Assembly (NCBI RefSeq): GCF_003403035.1
Contig: NZ_QURN01000011.1
Coordinates: 105,480 to 169,479, forward strand
Source: Mesorhizobium denitrificans
GTDB taxonomy: Bacteria > Pseudomonadota > Alphaproteobacteria > Rhizobiales > Rhizobiaceae
Length of the DNA: 64,000 nucleotides
Direction of reading: 5' to 3'
Shown: positions 44,254 through 53,793 of the stretch, one piece after another
Layout: every line of letters starts with the position of its first letter
How positions within the stretch are numbered: the stretch's first letter is position 1
Made by a program: the position numbers and the translations under genes
The notes under the pieces: generated by a model
What the model was told of the DNA's origin: nothing
Seen by the model: only the letters and a program-made list of their open reading frames with translations
The model's database searches: none

Positions 44254-45249
44254 TCAGGACCAGCGGTCGTTCGGTTTGCCTGGCGCGCGTCCCCACGGGC
44301 CAGTGTTGGGGTCGGCCTCGGATTGGGACGTGCCCCAAGGACCGGCGGTTTCCGTCGGTTCGCCATAGGTTGGACCGGCTGGCGCTTGAGCGGTTGGTGC
44401 AAACGTGCCCGAATTGGCCATCGCTTCCAGTGCGGCGATACGGTTTTCGACGTTGGGGTGTGTCGAAAACAGATTGTCCATCCTCTCGCCGTGGAGCGGA
44501 TTGTAAATGTACATATGCGCCATTGCCGGATTGCGTTCGGCAAGCGGGTTCTCGATGCGCTTCGCGGCTTGTGCGATCTTTGCAAGAGCGGACGCGAGCG
44601 CACGCGGATTACCTGAGATTTCCGCGCCTCGCTGGTCTGCCGAATATTCGCGCGTGCGACTGACAGCCATCTGAACGAGCATTGCAGCGAAAGGAGCGAC
44701 CAAGACCGCGACAATGGTGCCGAGCGCACCTAGCGGATTGTTGTTGTTGCGATTGCCGCCAAAGAAGAGCGCGTAGTTTCCGATCATGGAAATAGCGCCT
44801 GCCAGTGTGGCCGTGATGGTCATGGTGAGGGTGTCGCGATGCTGGATATGTGCAAGCTCGTGCGCCATCACCGCGCCGACCTCTGCGGGTGTGAGGCGCT
44901 GGAGCAGGCCGGTCGTTGCCGCAACGGCTGCGTTGTTCGGATTGCGTCCGGTGGCGAATGCGTTCGGCTGAGGTTGGTCGATCAAATATGTTTTCGGCAT
45001 CGGAAGGCCGGCGCGCTTCGACAAATCAGCGACGATTGCGTGAAATTCTGGAGCGTTCTGCGCGTTGACCTCGACTGCGTGGTTCATGCGCAGAACCATC
45101 TTGTCAGCATTCCAATAGCTGAACAGGTTCATTGCAGCCGCAATGAAAAAGGCGGTCATCATGCCGCCCTGCCCGCCAAGCATGTAACCAACGCCCATGA
45201 AAAGCGCAGTCAACACAGCGATCAGCATTGCCGTGCGTACGAGGTTCAT
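44254..45249 (-). CDS. htpX: Membrane zinc protease HtpX
   Basis: A 331-residue M48 metalloprotease. Two N-terminal hydrophobic helices (about 5-24 and 28-45), the zinc motif HELAH (H130, E131, H134), two more hydrophobic segments (about 143-190), and the third ligand region YSADQRGAE. It degrades misfolded membrane proteins. The C-terminal tail is polar and G/P/T-rich, a little longer than in E. coli. Divergent from the DUF1674 gene. Confidence 0.96.
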   Translation of the reverse strand: MNLVRTAMLIAVLTALFMGVGYMLGGQGGMMTAFFIAAAMNLFSYWNADKMVLRMNHAVEVNAQNAPEFHAIVADLSKRAGLPMPKTYLIDQPQPNAFATGRNPNNAAVAATTGLLQRLTPAEVGAVMAHELAHIQHRDTLTMTITATLAGAISMIGNYALFFGGNRNNNNPLGALGTIVAVLVAPFAAMLVQMAVSRTREYSADQRGAEISGNPRALASALAKIAQAAKRIENPLAERNPAMAHMYIYNPLHGERMDNLFSTHPNVENRIAALEAMANSGTFAPTAQAPAGPTYGEPTETAGPWGTSQSEADPNTGPWGRAPGKPNDRWS

Positions 45250-45340
45250 ACATTCCGCTCCCGAAAAGCTGGCCGCACCGTGCGCCCTTGCGCTATATGA
45301 TGGTGGATGAACTCGCGCGTTTCAATGAAAAGCAAGTTGA

Positions 45341-45556
45341 ATGACGAAAATGGATGACCCGAGCGGAATAGGCGAGAAGAAGGAGCCGCGACCCCTTAGC
45401 GAGGCTGCGCGCCGTGCGCTGGCGGAAGCCGCGGAGCGCCGCCGCCAGTACAAAGAAGCCGAGGCGAAAGTGCCGACTGAAAAGGGCGGCAGGGGAGGGC
45501 TTGAACCCGCACGCTATGGCGATTGGGAAGTGAAAGGTCTTACAAGCGATTTTTGA
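45341..45556 (+). CDS. DUF1674 / SDHAF4-like succinate dehydrogenase assembly factor
   Basis: A 71-residue basic protein with the family C-terminus GGRGGLEPARYGDWEVKGLTSDF, read in parts as GGRGG, EPARYGDWE and KGLTSDF, after a charged alanine/arginine-rich helix. Mitochondrial SDHAF4 (Sdh8) binds flavinylated SdhA during complex II assembly; bacterial DUF1674 proteins are its relatives. No sdh gene is in the window. ATG 45341 or 45350 could be used. Placement next to htpX is common in Rhizobiales as I recall. Confidence 0.88.
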   Translation: MTKMDDPSGIGEKKEPRPLSEAARRALAEAAERRRQYKEAEAKVPTEKGGRGGLEPARYGDWEVKGLTSDF

Positions 45557-45631
45557 TCGCTTGCGGCAGAGGAACTTAGCCCGCCTCCGTACGTTTGCAT
45601 TGACGAACCTCCTTGAAAGATTGGTCCGCCG

Positions 45632-46501
45632 ATGCACATTCGTCTTGGTTACGAAATCGAAGTGGCTTGCGACAGCCCAATGCCACTCGTTTCGCTGCTG
45701 GAGATTCATCCCGAACGACAGAACGACATCCTGTCTCAGTCGCCTGTTGAGACAACGCCGGACGTAAAGTGTGACAGTTACGCTGATCTCTACGGCAATA
45801 TCTGCAGGCGCTTCCTCGTGCCGGCCGGAGATTTCCGTATTCGCTACGATGCCGTTGTGGGCGACAGTGGCGATCCGGAAGAGATAAATCCGTTCGCGCA
45901 CCAATTGGCCGTCGAAGACCTGCCGTCAGATGCGCTCGGTTTCCTGCTTGGAAGCCGATATTGCGAAACGGATCACCTCTCGGACTTGGCTTGGTCGCAA
46001 TTTGCGAATGTGCCGGCTGGATGGGCGCGCGTTCAGGCGATCTGCGACTACGTGCATAATCGGTTGTCTTTCGGATATGGCTACGCGCGCTCTACCCGCA
46101 CCGCTGCGCAAGCGCATGAAGAACGGGTGGGCGTTTGCCGGGACTTCGCGCATCTGGCGATTACGCTATGCCGGTGCATGAATATTCCGGCACGCTATGT
46201 GAATGGCTATCTGGGGGACATTGGCGTGCCCGCCGACCCGGCACCAATGGATTTCAGCGCCTGGTTCGAAGCCTATCTCGATGGCAAATGGTACACGTTC
46301 GATGCACGCCATAACATTCCGCGCACTGGCCGCGTTGTCATCGCCCGTGGCCGCGACGCGACGGATGTTCCGCTTCTTCACACATTCGGTCGACACGAAT
46401 TGAAGCTGTTCAAGGTGTGGACTTATGAGGAAAAGAGCGTTCCGTCCGTACAAATGCAACAGCGCGTTGACCGAACGCAATCGGCCCAGATTCTCGCGTA
46501 A
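45632..46501 (+). CDS. Transglutaminase-like protease-fold protein
   Basis: A 289-residue protein with an N-terminal beta-sandwich (Bact_transglu_N-like, about 1-95) and a transglutaminase-like core. The catalytic cysteine C169 is in ERVGVCRDFAH and the aspartate D224 in WYTFDARHN. The position that is normally histidine in an HAW motif reads DFSAW (S209), so the usual Cys-His-Asp triad lacks its histidine in place; I recall similar DFxAW sequences in alphaproteobacterial relatives, so this may be a subfamily feature. H227 is close to D224. Function unknown. It is 75 bp after the DUF1674 gene. Confidence 0.8.
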   Translation: MHIRLGYEIEVACDSPMPLVSLLEIHPERQNDILSQSPVETTPDVKCDSYADLYGNICRRFLVPAGDFRIRYDAVVGDSGDPEEINPFAHQLAVEDLPSDALGFLLGSRYCETDHLSDLAWSQFANVPAGWARVQAICDYVHNRLSFGYGYARSTRTAAQAHEERVGVCRDFAHLAITLCRCMNIPARYVNGYLGDIGVPADPAPMDFSAWFEAYLDGKWYTFDARHNIPRTGRVVIARGRDATDVPLLHTFGRHELKLFKVWTYEEKSVPSVQMQQRVDRTQSAQILA

Positions 46502-46855
46502 TTGTATCCGTTTGGTACGACCACACCTGTCTGAATTTGGCACAAACCCTGTATTTGGGTCGTTTTCGGGTCGAGCGCTGGAAGTATTTGTTTTCCTGCA
46601 AAAAGAATCCACCCAATAAAATCATATACTTGTATCGTTTGGGCTAAAATTGGCACGATGCCACAACCAACTGGCCCGGAACGTGCATTTAAATAGATAA
46701 TTGCGGCGCTTGGGGCCGCAGGGGCGGGTGGGCCGCTAAGAGTAGCGAACTAGGGCCAGGTGAAGTCGCGCGTTTTCGGGGCAAATGGGGCGCGCTGACT
46801 ACGGACCTAGCAAAGGGGCCGCTTCTTCCGACGGGGAGAGGCGGTCTCTTCTTTT
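46502..46855. other. Unexplained 354-bp gap between two convergent genes
   Basis: No credible coding frame. The first half is AT-rich and the second very GC-rich. Seen: palindrome TGGCA-CGA-TGCCA (46651-46663); hairpin TGCGGC-N7-GCCGCA (46702-46720); and near the right end GAGA-GGCGG-TCTC followed by TTCTTTTT on the plus strand (about 46837-46856), which looks like a rho-independent terminator. As both neighbours end here, a promoter is not expected, so a small RNA on the plus strand is possible. It did not match any RNA family I could recognise. Confidence 0.45.
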
Positions 46856-48241
46856 TCAGTGGGTCGCATTGTGCGGATTTGCTGCCGGGTATGGCGTCGG
46901 CAACAAGATGATGAGGCCGCCAATCAAAAACAGCAGAATAGCTCCCATACCGAGATGGGTTGAACCTGTGACTGCCGTCACAGTGGCGACCATGAAAGGC
47001 GCCAGAAAACTTGTTGCGCGGCCTGCCAGTGCGTAGATGCCGAAATATCGACCTGCTTCTTCCGGCGAAACGCTTCTTGCGAGATAGGAACGAGACGAGG
47101 CCTGAACCGGGCCAAAGGCAATGCCGATCAGCAAGCCATAGAGAATATATGCTTTTTCTGCGTGGGAGGCGAATAGCCCTTCGCCCCCAGTTGCTGAGAA
47201 ATGGATTGCGCCGAACAGCGTATAATCCGTTCCTGTCGAGACGATGCCCAGCGTCGCGATCGACAGAAGCACAATGGCAATGATGACAACAAGTTTGGAG
47301 CCGACGACCGTATCCAGCTTGCTGGCGACAAGGCAGCCAAATATCGCGATGATGTTCAGGATGATCCCGAACAGGCCGATTTCTGTGATGGTCCATCCAA
47401 ACATCGCGGCGGCAAAAACGCCGCCAAGCGCGAGCAAGGCGTTGACGCCGTCCTGATAGACCATTCGGGCGATCAAAAAGCGAAGAATGCCGCTGCGCCC
47501 ACGCACTTCCTTAAGCGTCGATTTCAGCTCGGCCAAACCCTCACGTACGGCAGGGCGAAGCGCCTTGCCGCGTGCGCCATCGGGGGTGAAAATGAACATC
47601 GGCAGGATGAATATGAAATACCAGATAGCGGATATTGGCCCGGTAATGCGGGCGTCTTCACCCTGAACCGGGTCCAAGCCAAAAAGCGGCTTGATGCCGA
47701 TGAGTGTGAGGCCCGTTTGCGGTGATGCGGCAAGGCATAGGACGACGAAGATCAGCACTACCATTCCGCCCAGATAACCCAAACCCCACGCAAAATTCGA
47801 GATGCGGCCGATCTCGGCGGCGGGGACAAGCCGCGGCATCATCGAGTCATTGAAGACGGTTGAAAATTCCGCAGCAATGGATGCGAGGGAAAATGCCAGC
47901 AGCACCGGAATGAGCGGAGAGCCGGGGGCTGCGAACCACAGTGCCATAAGGCTCGTGATCTTGATCGCGGCAAAAAAGGCAATCCACGGCTTGCGCCGCC
48001 CCGTCTGGTCAGCGACGGAACCAAGAATGGGGGAGAGTATTGCAATGGCGAAGCCCGCAAGCGCGACGCCATATCCCCAAGCTGCCTGGCCCGTGACAGG
48101 ATCACTGGCCATTCGAGAGACGAAATACGGCCCGAAAATAAAGGTGGTAACGACTGTGAAAAAAGGCTGCGCCGCCCAGTCGAACAGCATCCATCCCCAT
48201 ATGCCGGCCCGTGAGGACCGGCCATCGACCGAAGCGGCCAT
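46856..48241 (-). CDS. MFS transporter, UMF1 (Atg22-like) family
   Basis: A 461-residue membrane protein with about 12 hydrophobic segments. The start GWMLFDWAAQPFFTVV and ILGSVADQTGRRKPW loop, plus FNDSMMPRLVPAAEIGRISNFAWGLGYLGG, identify the UMF1 group related to vacuolar amino-acid exporter Atg22. Bacterial substrates are unknown. ATG at 48241 lies 20 bp after the glutamate dehydrogenase stop in the same direction, so an operon is likely, and movement of an amino acid is a tempting but unproven idea. Confidence 0.88.
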   Translation of the reverse strand: MAASVDGRSSRAGIWGWMLFDWAAQPFFTVVTTFIFGPYFVSRMASDPVTGQAAWGYGVALAGFAIAILSPILGSVADQTGRRKPWIAFFAAIKITSLMALWFAAPGSPLIPVLLAFSLASIAAEFSTVFNDSMMPRLVPAAEIGRISNFAWGLGYLGGMVVLIFVVLCLAASPQTGLTLIGIKPLFGLDPVQGEDARITGPISAIWYFIFILPMFIFTPDGARGKALRPAVREGLAELKSTLKEVRGRSGILRFLIARMVYQDGVNALLALGGVFAAAMFGWTITEIGLFGIILNIIAIFGCLVASKLDTVVGSKLVVIIAIVLLSIATLGIVSTGTDYTLFGAIHFSATGGEGLFASHAEKAYILYGLLIGIAFGPVQASSRSYLARSVSPEEAGRYFGIYALAGRATSFLAPFMVATVTAVTGSTHLGMGAILLFLIGGLIILLPTPYPAANPHNATH

Positions 48242-48261
48242 ACGTCGCCTTTCTAGCCGGC

Positions 48262-51200
48262 TCAAAGGCCGGTCAGGTCGCCCATCAAGCCCGCCGCGAC
48301 CGAAAGGCGGGATACCGTAAGTTCGCTGCCTTCTGTGAGTGCTTGCAAGCGTTCGCGCAACCGTATGATCCGCTCGCCGCCGGCATCAAGCCAAGCGGCG
48401 GCTGGCTGAGCGCTGTCGCCAAACTGTGTCAACGCACTTACGGCCATTCCGCGACGCGCGGCACTTGTCATGTCCAGCGCCCGTGTCAGCGCCAGCCCGT
48501 CATAATAATCTGCCGGGTTGAGCGCACGGGCGGCATCTTCGATGCGCCCGATGCGGAACGCTTCAGTGAGCACGAAGAAGGCCTTGGCCGCGCTGGTGAT
48601 GTCGGCATTGGCTTGGCGCGCAACGAGCGCGATGTCCGGGATCAGTTCGCTCACTTCCGTGATCGTCAGCCGCTCGGCCAGCTTTTGCGGCACACCCGCT
48701 GCCAGATAGGTTTCCTGGCGCGCCAGGAGACGGTCGCGAGAGAAGTCCGGAAGCAGTTCCATCAGCTTCGGTTCGAGCGCCTTGCGTGCTTCCCGCAGTG
48801 CTGCGATTTGCGCGCCAAGAGGCGCGAACTCGTCGCCATTCTTGAGATCCCATGCGCTGGCCGAATGGATCAGGCGACCGACAGTCGAATAGAGATCGAT
48901 CTGCAATTGCCCGTCGATCCGGTTGTCGAGTGCATCGATTTCTTTGAACAAGGCAGGCAGGTCGAAGCCGTCGCGGACAACTGCGAAGGCTCGCACCACC
49001 TCGCGCGGGCCGCGCTCTGTGGCGTCCTGCAGCTTTGTTACGAAAGAAGGGCCGCCGCGGTTGATGACGTCGTTAGCGAAGACGCGCGCGATGATCTCGC
49101 GACGCAGACGGTGACCCTCGATATCCTGCTTGTACTTCTTTTCCATGCGGTCGGGGAAATAAGCCATCAAATCGCGGTCGAAATGGCTGTCGTCCGGCAC
49201 ATCGCTTGCCACGATTTCGGAGAAAAGCACGATCTTGGCATAGGCCAGCAAGACGCCAAGCTCCGCGCGGGTGAGTGGCTCACCCCTCAATTCGCGTTCA
49301 GCAAGAGCGGTTGGCGACGGCAGGTTTTCAACCGCACGGTCCAATAGTCCACGCGACTCCAATACGCTCATGAAACGCGCCTGATGTCCGAGATCGAGCA
49401 TGCCGCGCTTGCGCGCAATAGAAAGCGCCAGTGTCTGCTCATAATTGTTCGATAGCACCAGTTCAGCGACCTGATCGGTCATTTCGGCCAGCAACTTGTT
49501 GCGCGCCGGACGGGTGAGCGCGCCACGGCGCATTGCGCCAGCAAGTGCAATCTTGATGTTGACCTCGACGTCCGAAGAGTTGACGCCGCCGGAGTTGTCG
49601 ATGGCATCGGAATTGCACGCACCGCCAAGCAAGCCGAACTCGATGCGCGCGCGCTGCGTCACACCCAGATTGGCGCCCTCGCCGATAACTTTTGCTCGAA
49701 CCTCGGCAGAGGTTACGCGGATCGCGTCGTTGGCGCGGTCCCCGACTTCCTGATTGGTTTCCGCTGTCGCGCGGACATAGGTGCCGATGCCGCCAAACCA
49801 GAGCAGATCGACATTCGCCCGCAGGATTGCGTTCATGATCTCGGTAGGCGAAGCGTTGGTCTTGGTCAGCCCGATAGCGGCCGCGGCCTGTGGTGTCAGC
49901 GCAACCGATTTCTGGCTTCTCGAGATGATCATGCCGCCCTCTGACAGCGTGGACTTATCGTAGTCCTGCCAGCTTGAGCGCGGCAGAGCGAACATGCGCT
50001 TGCGCTCGGCAAACGAAATCGCTGCATTCGGGGTCGGGTCGATGAAGATGTCGCGATGATCGAAAGCTGCAATCAACTGGGTCTGTTCGGACAGAAGCAT
50101 GCCGTTGCCGAACACGTCACCCGACATATCGCCGACACCGACAGTGGTGAATGGCGTGGTCTGGATGTCGCGGTTCATCTCGCGGAAGTGACGTTTCACC
50201 GCTTCCCACGCACCGCGTGCGGTGATGCCCATTTTCTTATGGTCGTATCCGGCTGAACCGCCTGATGCGAAGGCATCATCGAGCCAGAAGTGATGGGCGG
50301 CGCTGATGCCGTTCGCGGTATCCGAGAATGTCGCGGTGCCTTTATCTGCGGCAACGACGAAATATGGGTCGTCGGTGTCGCGGCGCACAACGTCAACTGG
50401 CGGGATGATCGTGTTGCCGTCGAGATTGTCTGTGACCGAAAGCAGGCTGGAAATGAAATTGATGTACGCGGCGGTGCCAGCGGCGAAAACTGCATCACGC
50501 GAGCCGCCGGTCGGCAGACGCTTCGGAAAAAAGCCGCCTTTCGCACCGACAGGGACGATCACAGCATTTTTGACCTGCTGTGCTTTTACCAACCCGAGAA
50601 CCTCAGTGCGATAGTCCTGCGCGCGGTCCGACCAGCGCAAACCGCCGCGTGCAACCGGGCCGAAACGCAGATGCACACCTTCTACCTCGGGTCCGTAGAC
50701 AAAAATCTCGCGCCAGGGACGCGGTTCCGGCAGGCCGTCGATTGAGCGAGGGTCGAGCTTGATTGCCAGCGAACGCGGCTGACCGGGTTCGACAGGCGCG
50801 AAATGGTTCGTGCGCAGCGAAGATTCTATCAGGTTCACATAGCGCCGGATGATGGTGTCGTCATCGATGTTCGGAACATCGTCCAGCGCATCCTTGATCT
50901 TCGCTTTCAGATGCTTCGCGGTTATTTCGCCATCCTTTTCGGACGGGTTGAACTGCGCAACGAAGAGCGCATGCAGCCCGCGTGCGATTTCGGGATAGCG
51001 GTTTAGCGCTGCGGCAATGAAATCCTGGCTTTGCGGAATGCCCGCTTGTTGAAGATAGCGGCCATAAGCCCGCAAAATCCCGAGTTCAGAGGGGCTCAGG
51101 CAAGCGGTTTGCGCCAATGAATTGTAGCCATCATTGTCTGCTTCGCCGTGCCAGACAGAGAGGAATGTCTGCTCGAACAGAATGCCTTCGTCGGTGAGGT

Positions 51201-53070
51201 CCAGCGGCTTTCCGAAGCCGCTTTCCAACTGCATGTCATGCACAAAAACCGGCTCGGCGTTTTCATCCGCGACTTCGAACGTGCGCTCACTGATGACGCG
51301 GAAGCCCATGTTTTCGAGCAAAGGAACGCGCTGCGAGAGCGCGACCGGTTGGCCGAAATGGTAGATCTTCAAGGAAGCTTCGGTCGGCTTCTGCCCCGGT
51401 GCGCGGTAGAAGTCTGTTTCGATTGCGTTTTGTGTGTCCAACGCAGCAATGCGGCGCGCGTCGACAAGCGCTTCGGCGGGGGTGAAGGTGTTGCGATAAC
51501 TCTCGGGGAAGCGGTTTGCCATGCCCACGAGTTGCATGTCTTCTTCAGTGCCCGTAGATGCCTCACGAACCGCGTCTTCCCACGTCCGCACAATGTTGAG
51601 GATACCCGCCTCGATGATTGCGGGGTCGATCTTCGGTGTCTTGCCGCCGGAGCGCCCGATAATGAAATGGACGCGTGCGAGTCCGCCCTCTGGAAACGCC
51701 GGATAGTATGCCGACAGGCGGCCATCAAAGATGGTCTTGAGATAAGTGCCGATCTTTTCGCGCACATGCGAATCATAATGATCGCGCGGAACGAAGACGA
51801 GGACCGACACGAATCGGTCGAACTGGTCGACACGCACCAGAGCGCGCACGCGTGGGCGGTCCAGCAGGCCGAGCATTGCGTCGGCGTGTTTGCGCAGAAT
51901 AGGCACCGAAATCTGGAAAAGCTCGTCGCGCGGGTAGGATTCCAGCACGTTTAGCAATGCTTTGCCGGAGTGGTCGCTGCGATCGAAACCCGATTTGGCT
52001 AGTACGGCTTCGGCTTTGGACCGAAGGTAGGGGATTTTCACGACCGAGCGCGTATACGCCGTGGACGTGAAAAGCCCCACGATCCTTAGCTCGCCAGCAA
52101 GCGCACCCTTATTGTTGAAAATCTTTATCCCGATGTAGTCGAGATAGGCGCGACGATGGACCATCGATTTCGCATTGGCCTTACTAACCAGCAGAGGGTC
52201 GGGGCCGTATAGAAACGTTCGCACCTCTTCGCTCGTTGTCGCGCTGCTGTGCGCGTCGCGGCGCAATACTGTGACTTCCGGGTCACACAGAATGCCCAGA
52301 CCTGGTTCCTTTGAGCGCGTCAGCGTGCCGCTCTCTTCGGTGCCGGAATATTTGAACTCCCTCATTCCGAGGAATGTGAAATTGTCGTCGCGAAGCCATT
52401 CGAGGAAGGCGATAGCCTCATCTACCGCATGCTTTTCTAGCGGGACGGGCGTGTATCGAAACTGCGAGATTGCCTGATCGAGACGCGCGAGCATCGGCTT
52501 CCAGTCGTGAACGACTGAGCGAATCTGCTTGACCAGCTTTTCCAGATTCTGATGCAGCGCCTCGGCCTGTTCGGCGCTCAAGCGGTTGACGTGAATATGG
52601 ATGACGCTGACCTTATCGGCATCATGGTCGCCCTTAAGCGCCGACTCAGCCAAGATTTTCTCGACGCCGCTTTTGCCATGCTCAACGGCCAAGACCGGAT
52701 GGGTGACAAAGTGCGGCTGGCCGGCTGTGTCGGTCACTTCGCCGAGAATTGAATCGAACAGAAACGGCATGTTGTCGTTGACCACGGTCACGACCGTTGT
52801 CGGCTTGCCGTTCAAAGTAACGGCAGGATCGGAATCGATGGCGATAACGCTATCCCCACGACGATGACGCGCAAGGGCTTGCTCGGCCAGTTCTGACGCG
52901 CGGGCAAGCGCACCTTTCTCATAAACCGCGACGTCTTCAGCGGAAGCGCGGTCCAGCAGATAATGCATGAAGCCCGTCAGCTTATGGGCTTCCGGCTTGC
53001 TGGGCGTTTTCGGTGATTGCTTGCGGCTGCTTCTCGACTTAGAGGATGCCGATTTTTGCTTGGCGTCCAT
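48262..53070 (-). CDS. NAD-dependent glutamate dehydrogenase, large (about 180 kDa) type
   Basis: A 1602-residue enzyme converting glutamate to 2-oxoglutarate and ammonium with NAD, mainly catabolic. Long N-terminal regulatory part (ACT-like segments, about 1-700), then the catalytic core: GGLRWSDRAQDYRTEV, VPVGAKGGFFPKRLP with catalytic lysine, VGVGDMSGDVFGNGML of the nucleotide site, and a C-terminal helical domain. Size matches the L_180 family (GdhZ in Caulobacter). ATG at 53070 has GGGAGGG upstream; the frame runs 21 codons further without similarity. The UMF1 transporter follows. Confidence 0.96.
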   Translation of the reverse strand: MDAKQKSASSKSRSSRKQSPKTPSKPEAHKLTGFMHYLLDRASAEDVAVYEKGALARASELAEQALARHRRGDSVIAIDSDPAVTLNGKPTTVVTVVNDNMPFLFDSILGEVTDTAGQPHFVTHPVLAVEHGKSGVEKILAESALKGDHDADKVSVIHIHVNRLSAEQAEALHQNLEKLVKQIRSVVHDWKPMLARLDQAISQFRYTPVPLEKHAVDEAIAFLEWLRDDNFTFLGMREFKYSGTEESGTLTRSKEPGLGILCDPEVTVLRRDAHSSATTSEEVRTFLYGPDPLLVSKANAKSMVHRRAYLDYIGIKIFNNKGALAGELRIVGLFTSTAYTRSVVKIPYLRSKAEAVLAKSGFDRSDHSGKALLNVLESYPRDELFQISVPILRKHADAMLGLLDRPRVRALVRVDQFDRFVSVLVFVPRDHYDSHVREKIGTYLKTIFDGRLSAYYPAFPEGGLARVHFIIGRSGGKTPKIDPAIIEAGILNIVRTWEDAVREASTGTEEDMQLVGMANRFPESYRNTFTPAEALVDARRIAALDTQNAIETDFYRAPGQKPTEASLKIYHFGQPVALSQRVPLLENMGFRVISERTFEVADENAEPVFVHDMQLESGFGKPLDLTDEGILFEQTFLSVWHGEADNDGYNSLAQTACLSPSELGILRAYGRYLQQAGIPQSQDFIAAALNRYPEIARGLHALFVAQFNPSEKDGEITAKHLKAKIKDALDDVPNIDDDTIIRRYVNLIESSLRTNHFAPVEPGQPRSLAIKLDPRSIDGLPEPRPWREIFVYGPEVEGVHLRFGPVARGGLRWSDRAQDYRTEVLGLVKAQQVKNAVIVPVGAKGGFFPKRLPTGGSRDAVFAAGTAAYINFISSLLSVTDNLDGNTIIPPVDVVRRDTDDPYFVVAADKGTATFSDTANGISAAHHFWLDDAFASGGSAGYDHKKMGITARGAWEAVKRHFREMNRDIQTTPFTTVGVGDMSGDVFGNGMLLSEQTQLIAAFDHRDIFIDPTPNAAISFAERKRMFALPRSSWQDYDKSTLSEGGMIISRSQKSVALTPQAAAAIGLTKTNASPTEIMNAILRANVDLLWFGGIGTYVRATAETNQEVGDRANDAIRVTSAEVRAKVIGEGANLGVTQRARIEFGLLGGACNSDAIDNSGGVNSSDVEVNIKIALAGAMRRGALTRPARNKLLAEMTDQVAELVLSNNYEQTLALSIARKRGMLDLGHQARFMSVLESRGLLDRAVENLPSPTALAERELRGEPLTRAELGVLLAYAKIVLFSEIVASDVPDDSHFDRDLMAYFPDRMEKKYKQDIEGHRLRREIIARVFANDVINRGGPSFVTKLQDATERGPREVVRAFAVVRDGFDLPALFKEIDALDNRIDGQLQIDLYSTVGRLIHSASAWDLKNGDEFAPLGAQIAALREARKALEPKLMELLPDFSRDRLLARQETYLAAGVPQKLAERLTITEVSELIPDIALVARQANADITSAAKAFFVLTEAFRIGRIEDAARALNPADYYDGLALTRALDMTSAARRGMAVSALTQFGDSAQPAAAWLDAGGERIIRLRERLQALTEGSELTVSRLSVAAGLMGDLTGL

Positions 53071-53229
53071 CTTTCCCTCCCGTCCTTGTCGCTGATCTGA
53101 TGCTGCCGGCATTTTGGCACGCCCAGACGACATTTTTTCGATATGCTAGACCAATCAGGCCGTATTTGGCGACCGCTCATTCGGATATGCCTGAAAAAAG
53201 TGCAATAGCTATATAAGAGGATACTTAAT

Positions 53230-53793
53230 ATGCCTTCTCATATCACGGCGCTGTCACTCGAAACTGGCGAACTGAGCGACGGAACAAGGGCATATTTCGA
53301 TAAATGCGTTGAAAAGCTCGGCATGGTGCCGAATGTTCTGTGGGCGTACGCATTCGATGAAAAGAAGCTGCGCGCCTTCACCGATACGTACAACGACCTG
53401 ATGCTGGGCGAATCAGGTCTATCCAAACTTGAGCGCGAAATGATCGCGGTCGCCGTGTCTTCGGTGAACCACTGCTATTATTGCCTGACGGCTCATGGCG
53501 CCGCTGTGCGGCAGCTTTCGGGCGACCCGGCGCTCGGTGAAATGATGGTGATGAACTATCGCGCTGCGGACCTGTCTCCACGGCATAAGGCAATGCTCGA
53601 TTTTGCCGTGAAGCTGACTGAGAAGCCCGCCGAAATGGAAGAAGCCGACAGAGCGAAGTTGCGCGAGGCCGAATTTTCGGACCGCGACATATGGGACATC
53701 GCCTCCACGACCGCGTTCTTCAACATGTCGAATCGCGTTGCCGCAGCTGTCGATATGCGCCCGAACGACGAATATCACAGCATGGCACGCTAG
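53230..53793 (+). CDS. AhpD-like peroxidase-related protein
   Basis: A 187-residue helical protein of the carboxymuconolactone decarboxylase/AhpD family. The redox site is C82-x-x-C85 in NHCYYCLTAHG with H89, preceded by glutamate in LEREMIAVAV, matching the proton relay of AhpD. Proteins of this length are usually labelled peroxidase-related. It may detoxify peroxides using a thiol donor. It is divergent from the glutamate dehydrogenase gene. Its TAG stop overlaps the stop of the convergent M50-HlyD gene in a CTAG tetranucleotide. Confidence 0.9.
   Translation: MPSHITALSLETGELSDGTRAYFDKCVEKLGMVPNVLWAYAFDEKKLRAFTDTYNDLMLGESGLSKLEREMIAVAVSSVNHCYYCLTAHGAAVRQLSGDPALGEMMVMNYRAADLSPRHKAMLDFAVKLTEKPAEMEEADRAKLREAEFSDRDIWDIASTTAFFNMSNRVAAAVDMRPNDEYHSMAR

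Noticed and set aside
46530..46560. Sigma-54 promoter (TTGGCAC seen twice near 46538 and 46650)
   Set aside because: The matching GC box (TTGC at the right spacing) is missing in both, and no gene follows.
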